From Gammaproteobacteria bacterium (GTDB lineage: Bacteria > Pseudomonadota > Gammaproteobacteria > JAJFKO01), in contig JANQRR010000026.1 in the NCBI GenBank assembly GCA_028284465.1, positions 1 through 64,000 of the forward strand: DNA of 64,000 nt, read 5' to 3'. This document shows, in pieces, positions 8,444 through 17,247 of this stretch (its first letter is position 1; the number at the start of each line of letters is the position of its first letter). The notes beneath the pieces were generated by a model that was not told the origin of the DNA, searched no databases, and saw only the letters and a list, made by a program, of their open reading frames with translations. The position numbers and the translations under genes are program-made.

Positions 8444-10612
8444 ATGAGCAATTCAGAGACGGATATTCAATTGCGTAAAATTGAACACGAAATGCAATTG
8501 CCAGATGATCCGCTATTGGCTTGTTTGGTTTACATCGCTAAGCTCCATCATCGTTCAATTACCCCACAAGCATTAGTTGCTGGTTTACCTTTGGTAAATA
8601 ATCAACTGACGCCAGAATTATTTATGCGTGCTGCGGCTCGTGCTGAGCTGAATGCAAAAGTTGTTAGACATGATTTAACGATTATGACTAATGCGTTATT
8701 GCCGGCTGTGCTGATGTTAAAAGACAATCAATATTGTGTGTTAGTCGATATCATCGAAGACAAATATGCAGTTATTATGGATCCACAAAGTGGTAAAGGC
8801 AGCCAGCAAATTTCTTTACAAGACTTAGTGCAACGTTATAAAGGGTTCGCAATTTTTGTGCGTTCAGAATATCACTTTGATGAGCGTACTGGTGAAGCGT
8901 TAAAACCACGCGAAAAACATTGGTTTTGGGGTGTCGTTACCAAAGCGTGGCCGATTTATTCAGAAGTTATTTTTGCATCGTTATTTATAAATATTTTTGC
9001 ATTAGCGATTCCTCTGTTTATTATGAATGTGTATGACCGTGTTATCCCCAATAATGCCGTAGAAACATTATGGGCATTAGCTGTTGGGGTGTTTATTGCT
9101 TTTGCGTTTGACTTTTTAATGCGAAATCTGCGAGCGTATTTTATTGATAATAGTTCGAAGAATATTGATGTTAAATTGTCGTCGAGTATTTTTGAGCAGA
9201 TCATGGGAATACAAATGGCCGCGCGGCCAGCATCTACCGGAGCATTTGCTAATAATATTTATGCATTTGAAAATTTCCGTGAATTTATTACTTCAGCCAC
9301 CATCAGTGTGATTGTCGATGTGCCGTTTATTTTATTATTTATGCTTATTATCTGGTTGATCGGTGGTCCTTTAGTATGGGTACCGGTTATCGCGGCACCG
9401 TTAATCATCATCGTCGGTTTATTAATGCAAATCCCGTTAAACGATATGGTGCGTAAGTTATTTCGCTTTTCTTCGGAAAAACAAGCAGCATTATATGAAG
9501 CGATCGTGGGTGCGGAAACCATTAAAACCTCAAGTGCGGAATCACCCATGCAACGCAAATGGGAACAAATCATTTGTTTTGCCGATACTTTGAATGTGAA
9601 AGTGCGGTTTTTATCAAGTTTTACCATTAATTTTTCAGTGTTTGCGCAACAGTTATCAACGGTATTAGTAGTAATCGTTGGCGTCTATTTAATTTCTAAT
9701 GGGACATTAAGTATGGGTGGTTTAATTGCTTGTACCATTTTAACCGGGAGAGCATTAGCGCCAATGTCACAAATTGCTGGCTTACTAGTTCGTTATTTTC
9801 AATCAAAAACGGCATTGCAATCATTAGATACCGTGATGAATTTACCCATTGAACGTCCTGTTGGCAAAGTTACGTTACATAAACCTGAACTAAGCGGCAA
9901 GATAGAATTAAATAATGTTAGTTTTTCTTACCCACGCCAAAAATTACCGGCATTAAATGATGTGACTGTTAAAATAAAACCTAAAGAACATGTGGCATTT
10001 ATCGGTAGAATAGGTTCTGGGAAGACAACGCTAGGTAAATTACTGATGGGGCTTTACCAGCCGAGCGCTGGTAGTATTTTATTCGATGACATTGACATCA
10101 ATCAAATTGACCCAGCTGATCTGCGTCATAACATTGGTTACGTCGCGCAAGATGTGATGTTGTTTTATGGTAGTGTGAAAGACAATATTACTTTAGGCGC
10201 GCCTTTTATTGATGATGAAGCATTACTAGCAGCAGCGCAAATTGCCGGGGTTGATAAATTTGTGAAAAGACATCCGCAAGGTTTTGACATGCCTGTTGGG
10301 GAACGCGGTGATAAATTGTCAGGTGGTCAACGCCAAGCGATCAGTGTCGCCAGAGCTTTATTGTTAAAACCACCAGTACTAGTGATGGATGAGCCAACCA
10401 ATTCCATGGATGAATATTCCGAAGCTAGATTCCGCGAAGCTTTACAAAAATTATTGCCTGATCGTACGTTGATTTTAACAACCCATAAAAGCTCAATGTT
10501 ATCACTCGTTGATAGAATTATTATTTTAGATTCAGGCAAGAAAATCGCAGATGGTTCAAAAGAAGATGTGTTAACAGCGTTAAAAGAGAAAAGGATTAAG
10601 ATCCCAACATGA
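8444..10612 (+). CDS. lapB: LapB-like type I secretion ABC transporter (permease/ATPase)
   Basis: Inner-membrane ATPase that drives export of RTX proteins. It has 722 residues in the usual order: an N-terminal C39-peptidase-like domain (about 1-140), a six-helix transmembrane domain (about 155-450) and an ABC ATPase (about 480-715). The ATPase shows Walker A GRIGSGKTT near residue 520, signature LSGGQRQ near 625 and Walker B VLVMDEP near 645. In the C39-like domain the catalytic-cysteine region reads DPLLACL where active peptidases have DCGPACL, so the cysteine is missing. This is the degenerate, non-cleaving C39-like domain typical of RTX transporters. The start has an AGGGGA ribosome site. 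Its stop overlaps the next start by ATGA, so it is translationally coupled to the membrane fusion protein. Confidence 0.93.
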   Translation: MSNSETDIQLRKIEHEMQLPDDPLLACLVYIAKLHHRSITPQALVAGLPLVNNQLTPELFMRAAARAELNAKVVRHDLTIMTNALLPAVLMLKDNQYCVLVDIIEDKYAVIMDPQSGKGSQQISLQDLVQRYKGFAIFVRSEYHFDERTGEALKPREKHWFWGVVTKAWPIYSEVIFASLFINIFALAIPLFIMNVYDRVIPNNAVETLWALAVGVFIAFAFDFLMRNLRAYFIDNSSKNIDVKLSSSIFEQIMGIQMAARPASTGAFANNIYAFENFREFITSATISVIVDVPFILLFMLIIWLIGGPLVWVPVIAAPLIIIVGLLMQIPLNDMVRKLFRFSSEKQAALYEAIVGAETIKTSSAESPMQRKWEQIICFADTLNVKVRFLSSFTINFSVFAQQLSTVLVVIVGVYLISNGTLSMGGLIACTILTGRALAPMSQIAGLLVRYFQSKTALQSLDTVMNLPIERPVGKVTLHKPELSGKIELNNVSFSYPRQKLPALNDVTVKIKPKEHVAFIGRIGSGKTTLGKLLMGLYQPSAGSILFDDIDINQIDPADLRHNIGYVAQDVMLFYGSVKDNITLGAPFIDDEALLAAAQIAGVDKFVKRHPQGFDMPVGERGDKLSGGQRQAISVARALLLKPPVLVMDEPTNSMDEYSEARFREALQKLLPDRTLILTTHKSSMLSLVDRIIILDSGKKIADGSKEDVLTALKEKRIKIPT

Positions 10613-12021
10613 AATTTAACATGGACTTTAAAAAGTTTTTTGGTAAATGTCGCGAGCAATGTGATAAATTGGTCGAGGCTACTAAATCACGCCTAGAAAA
10701 AATCGATAAATCATTTGATAAAGATGCTTTTATGAAAGACAGCAATGTGTCAAGTTTAAGTAAACCAAGCAGAATAGCGCATTGGTTGTTAATTTCATGT
10801 GGCGTATTTATTGTGGTTTTTATCGCATGGGCTTATTTCGCTAAATTAGATGAAGTGACCAGTGGGGTTGGTAAAGTGATCCCCTCACGACAAGTGCAAG
10901 TAGTGCAGAATTTAGAAGGCGGTATTGTTAGAAAAATCTTTGTCAAAGAAGGTGAGGATGTTAAGAAAGGCCAAGAATTATTACAAATAGATGATATCAG
11001 TTTTGCATCACAATTTCGTGAGAATAGTTTAAAGGTCGCGGCGCTGACGGCCAAAGTTGCGCGCCTAGAAGCAGAAGCTGATGGCAAATCATTAGTCATC
11101 CCGGCGAAATTAAAACAAGAATTTCCCGATTTAGTGCAAAACGAAGAACAACTGTATGAATTACGTAAAAAAGAATTGCAAACCAAAGGTGAAACATTAA
11201 GAAAGAAAGAAAAGCAACTTGAACATGATTTAACAGCGATGAAAGCTAAAAAGGATCGTTTAGGTCGAAGCTTAGCGTTAGTGCAGCGAGAGTTAGGCAT
11301 GACTAAGCCATTATTAAAATCAGGCGCAGTGTCGGCAGTGGAAGTATTACGGTTAGAAAGACAAGTGAATGATTTGGCTGGTGAAATGAAAACTGCAGAG
11401 TTAGGCATTCCACGATTGCAAGAACAATTAGCTGAAGTAAAAAGCAAAATTGCTGAATTAACCGTAACTTTTCGTGCTGAAGCGTTAAATGAATTAAGTA
11501 AAACCGAAGCTGAATTAAAAGGTAAGCAGCAAGTGAGTAAAGCATTGCAAGATCGCGTGGTGCGAACCATGGTGCGTTCTCCAGTTGCTGGTACTGTTAA
11601 ACAAATTAATATTGCTACGGTTGGCGGGGTGATTAAACCCGGCATGGATCTTATGGAAATCGTGCCTTCTGAAGATACTTTGTTAATTGAAGCGAGAATT
11701 AAACCAGCTGACGTTGCATTTTTACGTCCTGGGCAAAAAGCTATTGTTAAATTTACAGCGTATGATTATTCGATTTATGGCGGTCTGCCAGGCACGTTAG
11801 TACATATCAGTGCCGATACGATTAAAGATGATGAAGGTAAAAGTTTTTATGAGATCCGCGTGCGTACTGATAGAGCACATCTTGGCCCTAGAAAAGAAAC
11901 GTTGCCCATTATCCCGGGTATGACAGCGGAAGTAGATATATTGACAGGCGAAAAAAGCGTGCTCGATTATATTCTCAAACCTATCTTAAAAACCCAGCAA
12001 AAAGCCTTACGAGAACGTTAA
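10609..12021 (+). CDS. lapC: LapC/HlyD-type membrane fusion protein
   Basis: Periplasmic adaptor joining the ABC transporter to the TolC channel. It has 470 residues: a charged cytoplasmic tail of about 55 residues, one transmembrane helix (about 58-78), a lipoyl-like half with the motif VVQNLEGGIVRKIFVKEGE, a long coiled-coil hairpin (about 150-310), the second lipoyl half (VRSPVAGTVKQINIATVGG) and a C-terminal beta-barrel ending in PGMTAEVDILTG. These are the hallmarks of the HlyD/type I secretion family. It overlaps the transporter gene by four bases. A second in-frame ATG four codons in is an alternative start. Confidence 0.92.
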   Translation: MKFNMDFKKFFGKCREQCDKLVEATKSRLEKIDKSFDKDAFMKDSNVSSLSKPSRIAHWLLISCGVFIVVFIAWAYFAKLDEVTSGVGKVIPSRQVQVVQNLEGGIVRKIFVKEGEDVKKGQELLQIDDISFASQFRENSLKVAALTAKVARLEAEADGKSLVIPAKLKQEFPDLVQNEEQLYELRKKELQTKGETLRKKEKQLEHDLTAMKAKKDRLGRSLALVQRELGMTKPLLKSGAVSAVEVLRLERQVNDLAGEMKTAELGIPRLQEQLAEVKSKIAELTVTFRAEALNELSKTEAELKGKQQVSKALQDRVVRTMVRSPVAGTVKQINIATVGGVIKPGMDLMEIVPSEDTLLIEARIKPADVAFLRPGQKAIVKFTAYDYSIYGGLPGTLVHISADTIKDDEGKSFYEIRVRTDRAHLGPRKETLPIIPGMTAEVDILTGEKSVLDYILKPILKTQQKALRER

Positions 12022-12027
12022 TTTGTA

Positions 12028-12295
12028 TTATTGTAGTGCAGCTAATGCTTTATCAGTTTTATCGCAAATATTAGCGAGTACTTGATCGTAACTAGGCTTA
12101 TGACATCCGTTTGATAATTCGATGTGCTTTAGCAAGGCAAGTTCCGCCTTGAAATACTAACTCAAAGAATTCATTTTGCACTTTGGTGGCAATGTCGATA
12201 GCTTGTGTGACATAAATATCTTTTTCAACTACAAAGTCATTAAGCTTAAGTTTATTTGCTACGGCACGGATTTCTTCTTTATTATTATCGTGCAT
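12028..12295 (-). pseudogene. AbiEii-type toxin, internally deleted remnant
   Basis: Remnant of a nucleotidyltransferase toxin of the AbiEii family. The first 65 codons (12098-12295) read like the family N-terminus, ending in the conserved LVFQGGTCLAKAHRIIKRMS, where intact proteins go on to the catalytic Asp motif. Here a stop follows at once. In a neighbouring frame a short tail (KPSYDQVLANICDKTDKAL, stop at 12028-12030) looks like the lost C-terminus. I infer an out-of-frame internal deletion of roughly 200 codons. The start overlaps the antitoxin gene by 11 bases, as in intact AbiE operons. The catalytic region is absent, so it cannot be an active toxin. The tail match is weaker than the N-terminal match. 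Confidence 0.7.
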
Positions 12296-12713
12296 TAACT
12301 ACTCCTTCAATTATTAGTTCCCTATTTTCATCGCCTAGGCGGCGACGAAAACGTTTGTAAATTTTTAAAATGTATTGAACAGGGACTTGTTGAGTTCTAC
12401 CTTCATTGTAATCTTTGATAGCGGTCCCCAATTCCCATTTTATACCTAAGCGATTCAAAGTTTCAATACAAGCTTCGGGAAAGCTTACTGACATTATAGA
12501 TTCTCCGATTAAACGAGAGTACTTTGCTTTAACATAGATGCCATATCCAAAGCGAATAATTTTCTTTTCTTGAAGGAGGGTTTTTAACGCTCGACTTACT
12601 TGTCGTGGGTTACCTAAATCTGCTAGATCTTGACGTAAAATAACATTTCCCGACAATTCAGCTATACGTTGTAACATTCTGAATTTTATGGTTTTTTGAT
12701 AGGGGACTTTCAT
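12285..12713 (-). CDS. AbiEi/DUF6088-type antitoxin and transcriptional regulator
   Basis: Antitoxin partner of a type IV toxin-antitoxin pair. It is 142 residues with an N-terminal winged-helix region (ILRQDLADLGNPRQVSRALK and LLQEKKIIRFGYGIYVK) followed by the family's C-terminal domain, ending near the toxin start. The ATG at 12713 is preferred: it has GAGG upstream and begins MKVPYQKT. A longer frame from 12776 would run through the promoter and repeats. The gene appears intact although its toxin is broken, so it may persist as a repressor only. Two 25-base direct repeats and a promoter lie just upstream, which fits autoregulation. Confidence 0.75.
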   Translation of the reverse strand: MKVPYQKTIKFRMLQRIAELSGNVILRQDLADLGNPRQVSRALKTLLQEKKIIRFGYGIYVKAKYSRLIGESIMSVSFPEACIETLNRLGIKWELGTAIKDYNEGRTQQVPVQYILKIYKRFRRRLGDENRELIIEGVVNAR

Positions 12714-12722
12714 ATCAACCTC

Positions 12723-12781
12723 AAAACGCCAACAATGGACAATTAAATTATAGCAGAAAACGCCAACAATGGACAATTAAA
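12723..12781 (-). promoter_or_regulatory. Antitoxin promoter with two 25-bp direct repeats (probable operator)
   Basis: Identical 25-base repeats occupy 12723-12747 and 12757-12781, 34 bases start to start, sharing the core CGCCAACAATGGACAATTAA. On the minus strand TTGTCC (12771-12776) and TATAAT (12747-12752) are 18 bases apart, so one repeat covers the -35 and the other lies just downstream of the -10. This placement suits repression by the AbiEi-like protein; the binding itself is inferred. Confidence 0.6.
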
Positions 12782-12797
12782 ATGGTAAAAATGTTAT

Positions 12798-14981
12798 CTA
12801 GAAGTGGGTGCGAGCTAGCAGTGGCCAGTCAATGTTACGTAGTTGTTCATCGCATTTGCTCATCGCATAAAGAACACCACGATAACAATTAAGAATAGAT
12901 AGTACGCCAGAGAAACTTTCTTCACTATATTGATGATGTTGTTGTGAAATCAATGCTTGTAATTCTGTATCGACTTGTTGGAATAAAGTATCAAGATCAG
13001 GTAGGGTTTGAAAAGCTTGTTTGCCACGAATTGCTAGTTTCCAATTCTCAAGAATAGTCATTAAACGTTGTCGTAATATCATAACAGAATCTCGCAGCGC
13101 TACGTAAGCTTCTTGATGGATCAATTTACCGCGTTCGAACTCAAGTGACTCTAAGCGATACGTTAACATTTGTAAACGTTCTAACAATTCATCCAATTGC
13201 TGTGGTTTTAATTGAGGTTGATCATGCGGCTCAATCAATTCTTGCCAATGTTTTATTTGCACAGGCAATTGCATTAATTTACTTTTAATGCTTCTGAGAA
13301 TAGGTTTGTTTCTAGCTTCTGAAGGCAAATGTTCTTGAAATATCATAAGCATTTTTTTGCTAAAAGCAAGTAATAGTAAAATATGATTAATGAATTGTTT
13401 TTCTGCTTGCTGGGGCCATACTAAGCGAATGATCATCATCGAAATAACTACACCTAGGAAAATCCCAACTGTGTAAGCAGAGTAAGTCATAAAACTATAA
13501 ATTTGGTAATTACTAATATTTATTAAGCTGACAAAAAGAATCGCGCCTACGATACCAACTATTTTACGTTTAGGATCACCAGCAATGTAATTAAAGACAA
13601 ACATAAATGGCAGAATTGCTAAATAAAAGCCAAATAAGGTGCTCATGTGTGGCAACGCTAAGAAATAAACGATAAATGAACTTGCCAGAGCAAGCACAAA
13701 TGCTTGAATGATTTGCAACGTTTTCAAAGCGGGTTCTATGGTATTTATAAACGCAATCAAAATCCCAATAATTACGCCTTCGGCACCGCCTGGCCAATTA
13801 GTAAAAATCCATGTTGCACTAAGTGCTGCAGTAACCAATCCTACTTTGAGTGCTTTAACTAAGCGTTCTCTTTGAAAGATATGATTGTAAATAATTTCAA
13901 TATTTTTTAACCTGGGATGTTGGGGTGATGTCTTATGATCACTGATTGTTTGGATAATCTTGCCAACGGTTGCAATTGATTTTGCACAATCAATTAATTT
14001 ATTGCGAATAGTCATCAACAAGGCTTTTTGATAAGGCGATGTTAATTCAACTTTGTCAAGAATAGTGAGTTGTTCGCTAATGTTATCTGGTAAAGCAAAG
14101 ATAGATTTTGGTATATTAATAAATTCTAACGGCAGTTTAATTTGGTTTACTTGGATAAGCGCGGCATCTATTTGCTTACAAATACTTAATAGTTCATCTT
14201 TGAGTGAGGCATGAAGTAAATATTGACGATCTTGCTTTAAGCTTTCATGCAATAAATTAAGATTGGTTAATAGATCACTGAGAGTGTCGATGAAATAACG
14301 ATAATTATTTTGTTGATTGGCAATATGAAAAGTGTCTTTAGTGGCGGCAAGCAATTTTTGCGGTAGCTCACCCACAGCAGTTAGAATAATTTGCTCTCGA
14401 TAATCGTGTTGTGCTTTCAACTGATGATGCATGTAACATATAATACGTTTATGAAAGAGTTTCTGACAACGGATTAAAATTTGTTTTAATTGAGCAATAA
14501 ACGTTTTACCAGCATGATTTGGCCACAAAAAAATTCCAACTAAGAGTACACAAACAATACCAAGGCTGACTTCCGAAGTGCGATATTGAAAATAATAAAA
14601 ACCTTTAGTCACTGGATCACTGAGTGCTTCGAGGCTCACCATTGCAGCGGAGACTGCTGCAAAAATATAACCAAAAGGTGTTGGACTATCGCTGGCAAGA
14701 TACGCACAAATACTGATCCACATACTCAGAGACGTTATATATAAAGCTCGATTTTGGATGATATTGTCGAGTAACAATAAGCCAACAAGGCCACCGATAA
14801 TCGTACCTAATAAGCGCAAAGTTGAATTAATTATGGAGCTACCAATTGATAACCCTCTGAGCATGATCACGGTGAAGCCAACCCAGACAGGCTCAGGCCA
14901 ATGCATCCATAGGACAATACCGGTAGCAACACCATAGGCAATGGTGGTTTTTAATGCTTCGATAGCACATTGACGATCCAT
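12798..14981 (-). CDS. FUSC/AaeB-family aromatic acid efflux permease
   Basis: Inner-membrane transport protein of the fusaric acid resistance (FUSC) / AaeB family. These work with a small AaeX protein and an AaeA adaptor to export aromatic carboxylic acids. At 727 residues it has two hydrophobic clusters (about 12-175 and 385-540), each followed by a long soluble helical region, which is the family's two-fold layout. The N-terminus contains WVGFTVIMLRG, typical of FUSC proteins. It is divergent from the aaeX- and aaeA-like genes, whereas in enterobacteria the three form one operon. The substrate cannot be told from sequence. Confidence 0.82.
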   Translation of the reverse strand: MDRQCAIEALKTTIAYGVATGIVLWMHWPEPVWVGFTVIMLRGLSIGSSIINSTLRLLGTIIGGLVGLLLLDNIIQNRALYITSLSMWISICAYLASDSPTPFGYIFAAVSAAMVSLEALSDPVTKGFYYFQYRTSEVSLGIVCVLLVGIFLWPNHAGKTFIAQLKQILIRCQKLFHKRIICYMHHQLKAQHDYREQIILTAVGELPQKLLAATKDTFHIANQQNNYRYFIDTLSDLLTNLNLLHESLKQDRQYLLHASLKDELLSICKQIDAALIQVNQIKLPLEFINIPKSIFALPDNISEQLTILDKVELTSPYQKALLMTIRNKLIDCAKSIATVGKIIQTISDHKTSPQHPRLKNIEIIYNHIFQRERLVKALKVGLVTAALSATWIFTNWPGGAEGVIIGILIAFINTIEPALKTLQIIQAFVLALASSFIVYFLALPHMSTLFGFYLAILPFMFVFNYIAGDPKRKIVGIVGAILFVSLINISNYQIYSFMTYSAYTVGIFLGVVISMMIIRLVWPQQAEKQFINHILLLLAFSKKMLMIFQEHLPSEARNKPILRSIKSKLMQLPVQIKHWQELIEPHDQPQLKPQQLDELLERLQMLTYRLESLEFERGKLIHQEAYVALRDSVMILRQRLMTILENWKLAIRGKQAFQTLPDLDTLFQQVDTELQALISQQHHQYSEESFSGVLSILNCYRGVLYAMSKCDEQLRNIDWPLLARTHF

Positions 14982-15060
14982 GTTACGACCAGCCTGTTTG
15001 TCTTAAGGAGTTTTTTTTCATAGACTATACTGAATTGTTAGTTTTAGCAAAGAGGTGATA

Positions 15061-15264
15061 ATGGGCGGAGTTCCCGCAGGTGTATCAATTGGTGGCATTT
15101 TATTTCCACCATTTTTATTTATGTGTTTTTATGGGTTTTTGACGGCATTATTGATCACTTGGGTGTTAAGTCATTATGGCTTAGGCCGTTTTATTTGGTA
15201 TCCACCATTATTCTTTTTAGCGTTAACGGTATTATTTTCTTCAATTTATGCATTGGTATTATAA
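15061..15264 (+). CDS. AaeX-like DUF1656 small membrane protein
   Basis: A 67-residue membrane protein of the DUF1656/AaeX family, with two hydrophobic segments (about 8-30 and 42-65) and the motif GGILFPPFLF near the N-terminus. The ATG at 15061 has AGAGG five bases upstream; the in-frame GTG two codons earlier overlaps that ribosome site and is less likely. It lies 3 bases before the HlyD-like gene and is presumably cotranscribed with it. The family is linked to FUSC efflux pumps; its exact role is unknown. Confidence 0.8.
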   Translation: MGGVPAGVSIGGILFPPFLFMCFYGFLTALLITWVLSHYGLGRFIWYPPLFFLALTVLFSSIYALVL

Positions 15265-15267
15265 GTT

Positions 15268-16137
15268 ATGTTTAGACTTATCAACACAACATTTAGAGTC
15301 GCATTAACATTAATTGTAGTTGCGTGTGCCATTATTGCGGCGTGGATTGTTTATGCTAATTTCCTCGCGCATCCGTGGACTCGTGATGGGCAAGTGCGAG
15401 CATTGATTGTCAAAGTAGCGCCGCGCGTGAGTGGACCAATTGTTAAAGTCAATGTTATTGATAACCAGGCAGTTAAACGCGGTGAGTTATTATTTATTAT
15501 TGATCCAGAGCCTTTTGAATTAGCTGTAGAGAAAGCTAAAGCAGTGTTGGCACAAGCACAAGCAAGAGAAAATGAACTTAAGCTCGAAGCAGAACGCAGG
15601 GAAGCTATTCCTGGGGCAGTGACAGTGGAAACAATTACCAAAGCACAAGCAAAATATCGTGAAGCTATTGCTGATGTTGGTTTAGCAAAAGCAGAACTTG
15701 ATTTAGCAAATTTAAGCTTATCTTATACTCGAGTATATGCCAAAGTGCCAGGTTATGTGACTAATTTACTAATTGATATTGGCACTTATGTCACTGCGAA
15801 ACAACCTATTTTAGCGCTAGTTGATAGCGATTCATATTGGGTGAGTGGTTATTTTAAAGAAACTATGTTGAGTCGAATAAACATTGGTGATAAAGCTAAT
15901 GTTACACTAATGGGTTATCGGGGTGATGTCATTAAAGGTGAGGTGCAAAGTATTGGCTGGGGAATTTCACGTACTGACACAGAGATATCGTCATATTTGC
16001 TGCCAAAGGTTAAAGCCACGTTTGACTGGGTGCGCTTAGCACAGCGTATTCCAGTGCGGATAAAATTATTAAAAGTACCGAAGAATGTGCGTTTAATTGT
16101 TGGCGAGACGGCATCGGTGGAGATTATTTCTAAGTAA
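15268..16137 (+). CDS. AaeA/EmrA-like HlyD-family efflux adaptor
   Basis: Periplasmic membrane fusion protein of 289 residues, the probable partner of the FUSC permease across the divergent promoter. It has an N-terminal membrane anchor (about 9-30), FLAHPWTRDGQVRALIVKVA and VSGPIVKVNVIDNQAVKRGE of the first lipoyl half, a short coiled coil (about 85-145), then LSYTRVYAKVPGYVTNL and a beta-barrel domain. This is the short AaeA-type layout rather than the long type I secretion adaptor. No ribosome site is obvious, so translation may be coupled to the gene 3 bases upstream. Confidence 0.87.
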   Translation: MFRLINTTFRVALTLIVVACAIIAAWIVYANFLAHPWTRDGQVRALIVKVAPRVSGPIVKVNVIDNQAVKRGELLFIIDPEPFELAVEKAKAVLAQAQARENELKLEAERREAIPGAVTVETITKAQAKYREAIADVGLAKAELDLANLSLSYTRVYAKVPGYVTNLLIDIGTYVTAKQPILALVDSDSYWVSGYFKETMLSRINIGDKANVTLMGYRGDVIKGEVQSIGWGISRTDTEISSYLLPKVKATFDWVRLAQRIPVRIKLLKVPKNVRLIVGETASVEIISK

Positions 16138-16166
16138 GGGGTTTGCAATTTAAGAATGCTCTTAAG

Positions 16167-16195
16167 TTGAAAATTGATACTTGACCCCTTATAAT
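16167..16195 (+). promoter_or_regulatory. Sigma70 promoter of pyrD-epmA
   Basis: TTGAAA (16167-16172) and TATAAT (16190-16195) are exactly 17 bases apart, 41 bases before pyrD. It is one of the best promoter matches in the window. An imperfect inverted repeat (16148-16169) lies just upstream. Confidence 0.65.
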
Positions 16196-16236
16196 CTCTA
16201 ACCTAACTAATCGCAAAGAACTGGCCTACTAAAATC

Positions 16237-17247
16237 ATGTATAAATTTATTCGTTATTTTCTTTTTAAGCTTGATCCTGAACGTGCTCATATTCTAAGCC
16301 TTAAATTATTAAAATTAGCTCATCAGCTATACCTCACTAAATTGCTGCCAAAGCGTGACATGAAAAAGCCAGCCAAAGTTTTTGGGTTGAATTTTATGAA
16401 TCCAGTCGGAATTGCTGCGGGCTTTGATGATAATGGTGATTATATCGATGCGCTAGCTAGCTTAGGTTGTGGTTTTATTGAAATCGGTACGGTTACGCCT
16501 AAACCTCAGGCAGGCAATAAAAAACCGCGTTTGATCCGTTTTCCGAAACAACGTGCTTTGATTAATCGTATGGGATTTAATAACAAAGGTGTTGAACATT
16601 TAATTCAGCAAGTTAAAAAAGCTAAATATAAAGGAATTATTGGCATTAATATTGGGAAGAATTTAGTGACTGATTTAGATCGCGCGATTGACGATTATCG
16701 TCACTGCTTACAAAAAGTATATCCGTATGCAAGTTATGTGGCGATTAACATATCTTCGCCTAACACACCACAGTTACGTCAACTGCAATATGATAATTAT
16801 TTAGAGTCGTTGATTGCTGAATTAAAAAATCAGCAAGTTAAGCTAGCAAAAGTGCATGATTGTTACGTGCCACTGATTGTAAAAGTTGCACCAGATCTAA
16901 ATGATGAACAAATTACAAGTATGAGTGCTATCCTAACACAACATAAAATTGATGGGATTATTGCGGTTAACACGAGTTTATCGCGTCAAGGGATTGAGCA
17001 TTTAGCACAAGCGCAAGAAGCAGGTGGCATGAGTGGCGAAACTTTATTTCCTCAAGCTTTACATGTTGTTAGTCAATTTCGCCGATGTTTACCTGATGAT
17101 ATACCAATCATTGCTTGCGGTGGCATTAGTAGTGCAGATGATGCTAATAAAATGTTAGCTGCTGGTGCGAGTTTAATACAAGTTTATACTGGGTTAATTT
17201 ATCAAGGCCCACAATTAATTCGTAGAATTGTAACTGGTTTGCCATGA
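16237..17247 (+). CDS. pyrD: Dihydroorotate dehydrogenase (quinone), class 2
   Basis: Membrane-associated FMN enzyme that oxidises dihydroorotate to orotate with quinone as acceptor, the fourth step of pyrimidine synthesis. Its 336 residues match the class 2 length. Visible motifs are the N-terminal amphipathic extension, GIAAGFDDNGDYIDAL, EIGTVTPKPQAGNKKPRL, RMGFNNKG, the catalytic serine region NISSPNTPQLRQLQ, and FMN-phosphate motifs IIACGGISSADDA and GASLIQVYTGL. It overlaps epmA by four bases. Confidence 0.95.
   Translation: MYKFIRYFLFKLDPERAHILSLKLLKLAHQLYLTKLLPKRDMKKPAKVFGLNFMNPVGIAAGFDDNGDYIDALASLGCGFIEIGTVTPKPQAGNKKPRLIRFPKQRALINRMGFNNKGVEHLIQQVKKAKYKGIIGINIGKNLVTDLDRAIDDYRHCLQKVYPYASYVAINISSPNTPQLRQLQYDNYLESLIAELKNQQVKLAKVHDCYVPLIVKVAPDLNDEQITSMSAILTQHKIDGIIAVNTSLSRQGIEHLAQAQEAGGMSGETLFPQALHVVSQFRRCLPDDIPIIACGGISSADDANKMLAAGASLIQVYTGLIYQGPQLIRRIVTGLP

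Noticed and set aside
10833-11645. Long antisense frame (270 codons) inside the lapC-like gene
   Set aside because: It is the mirror of a highly biased coiled-coil coding region, has Ser/Cys/Phe-rich sequence without domains, and no ribosome site.
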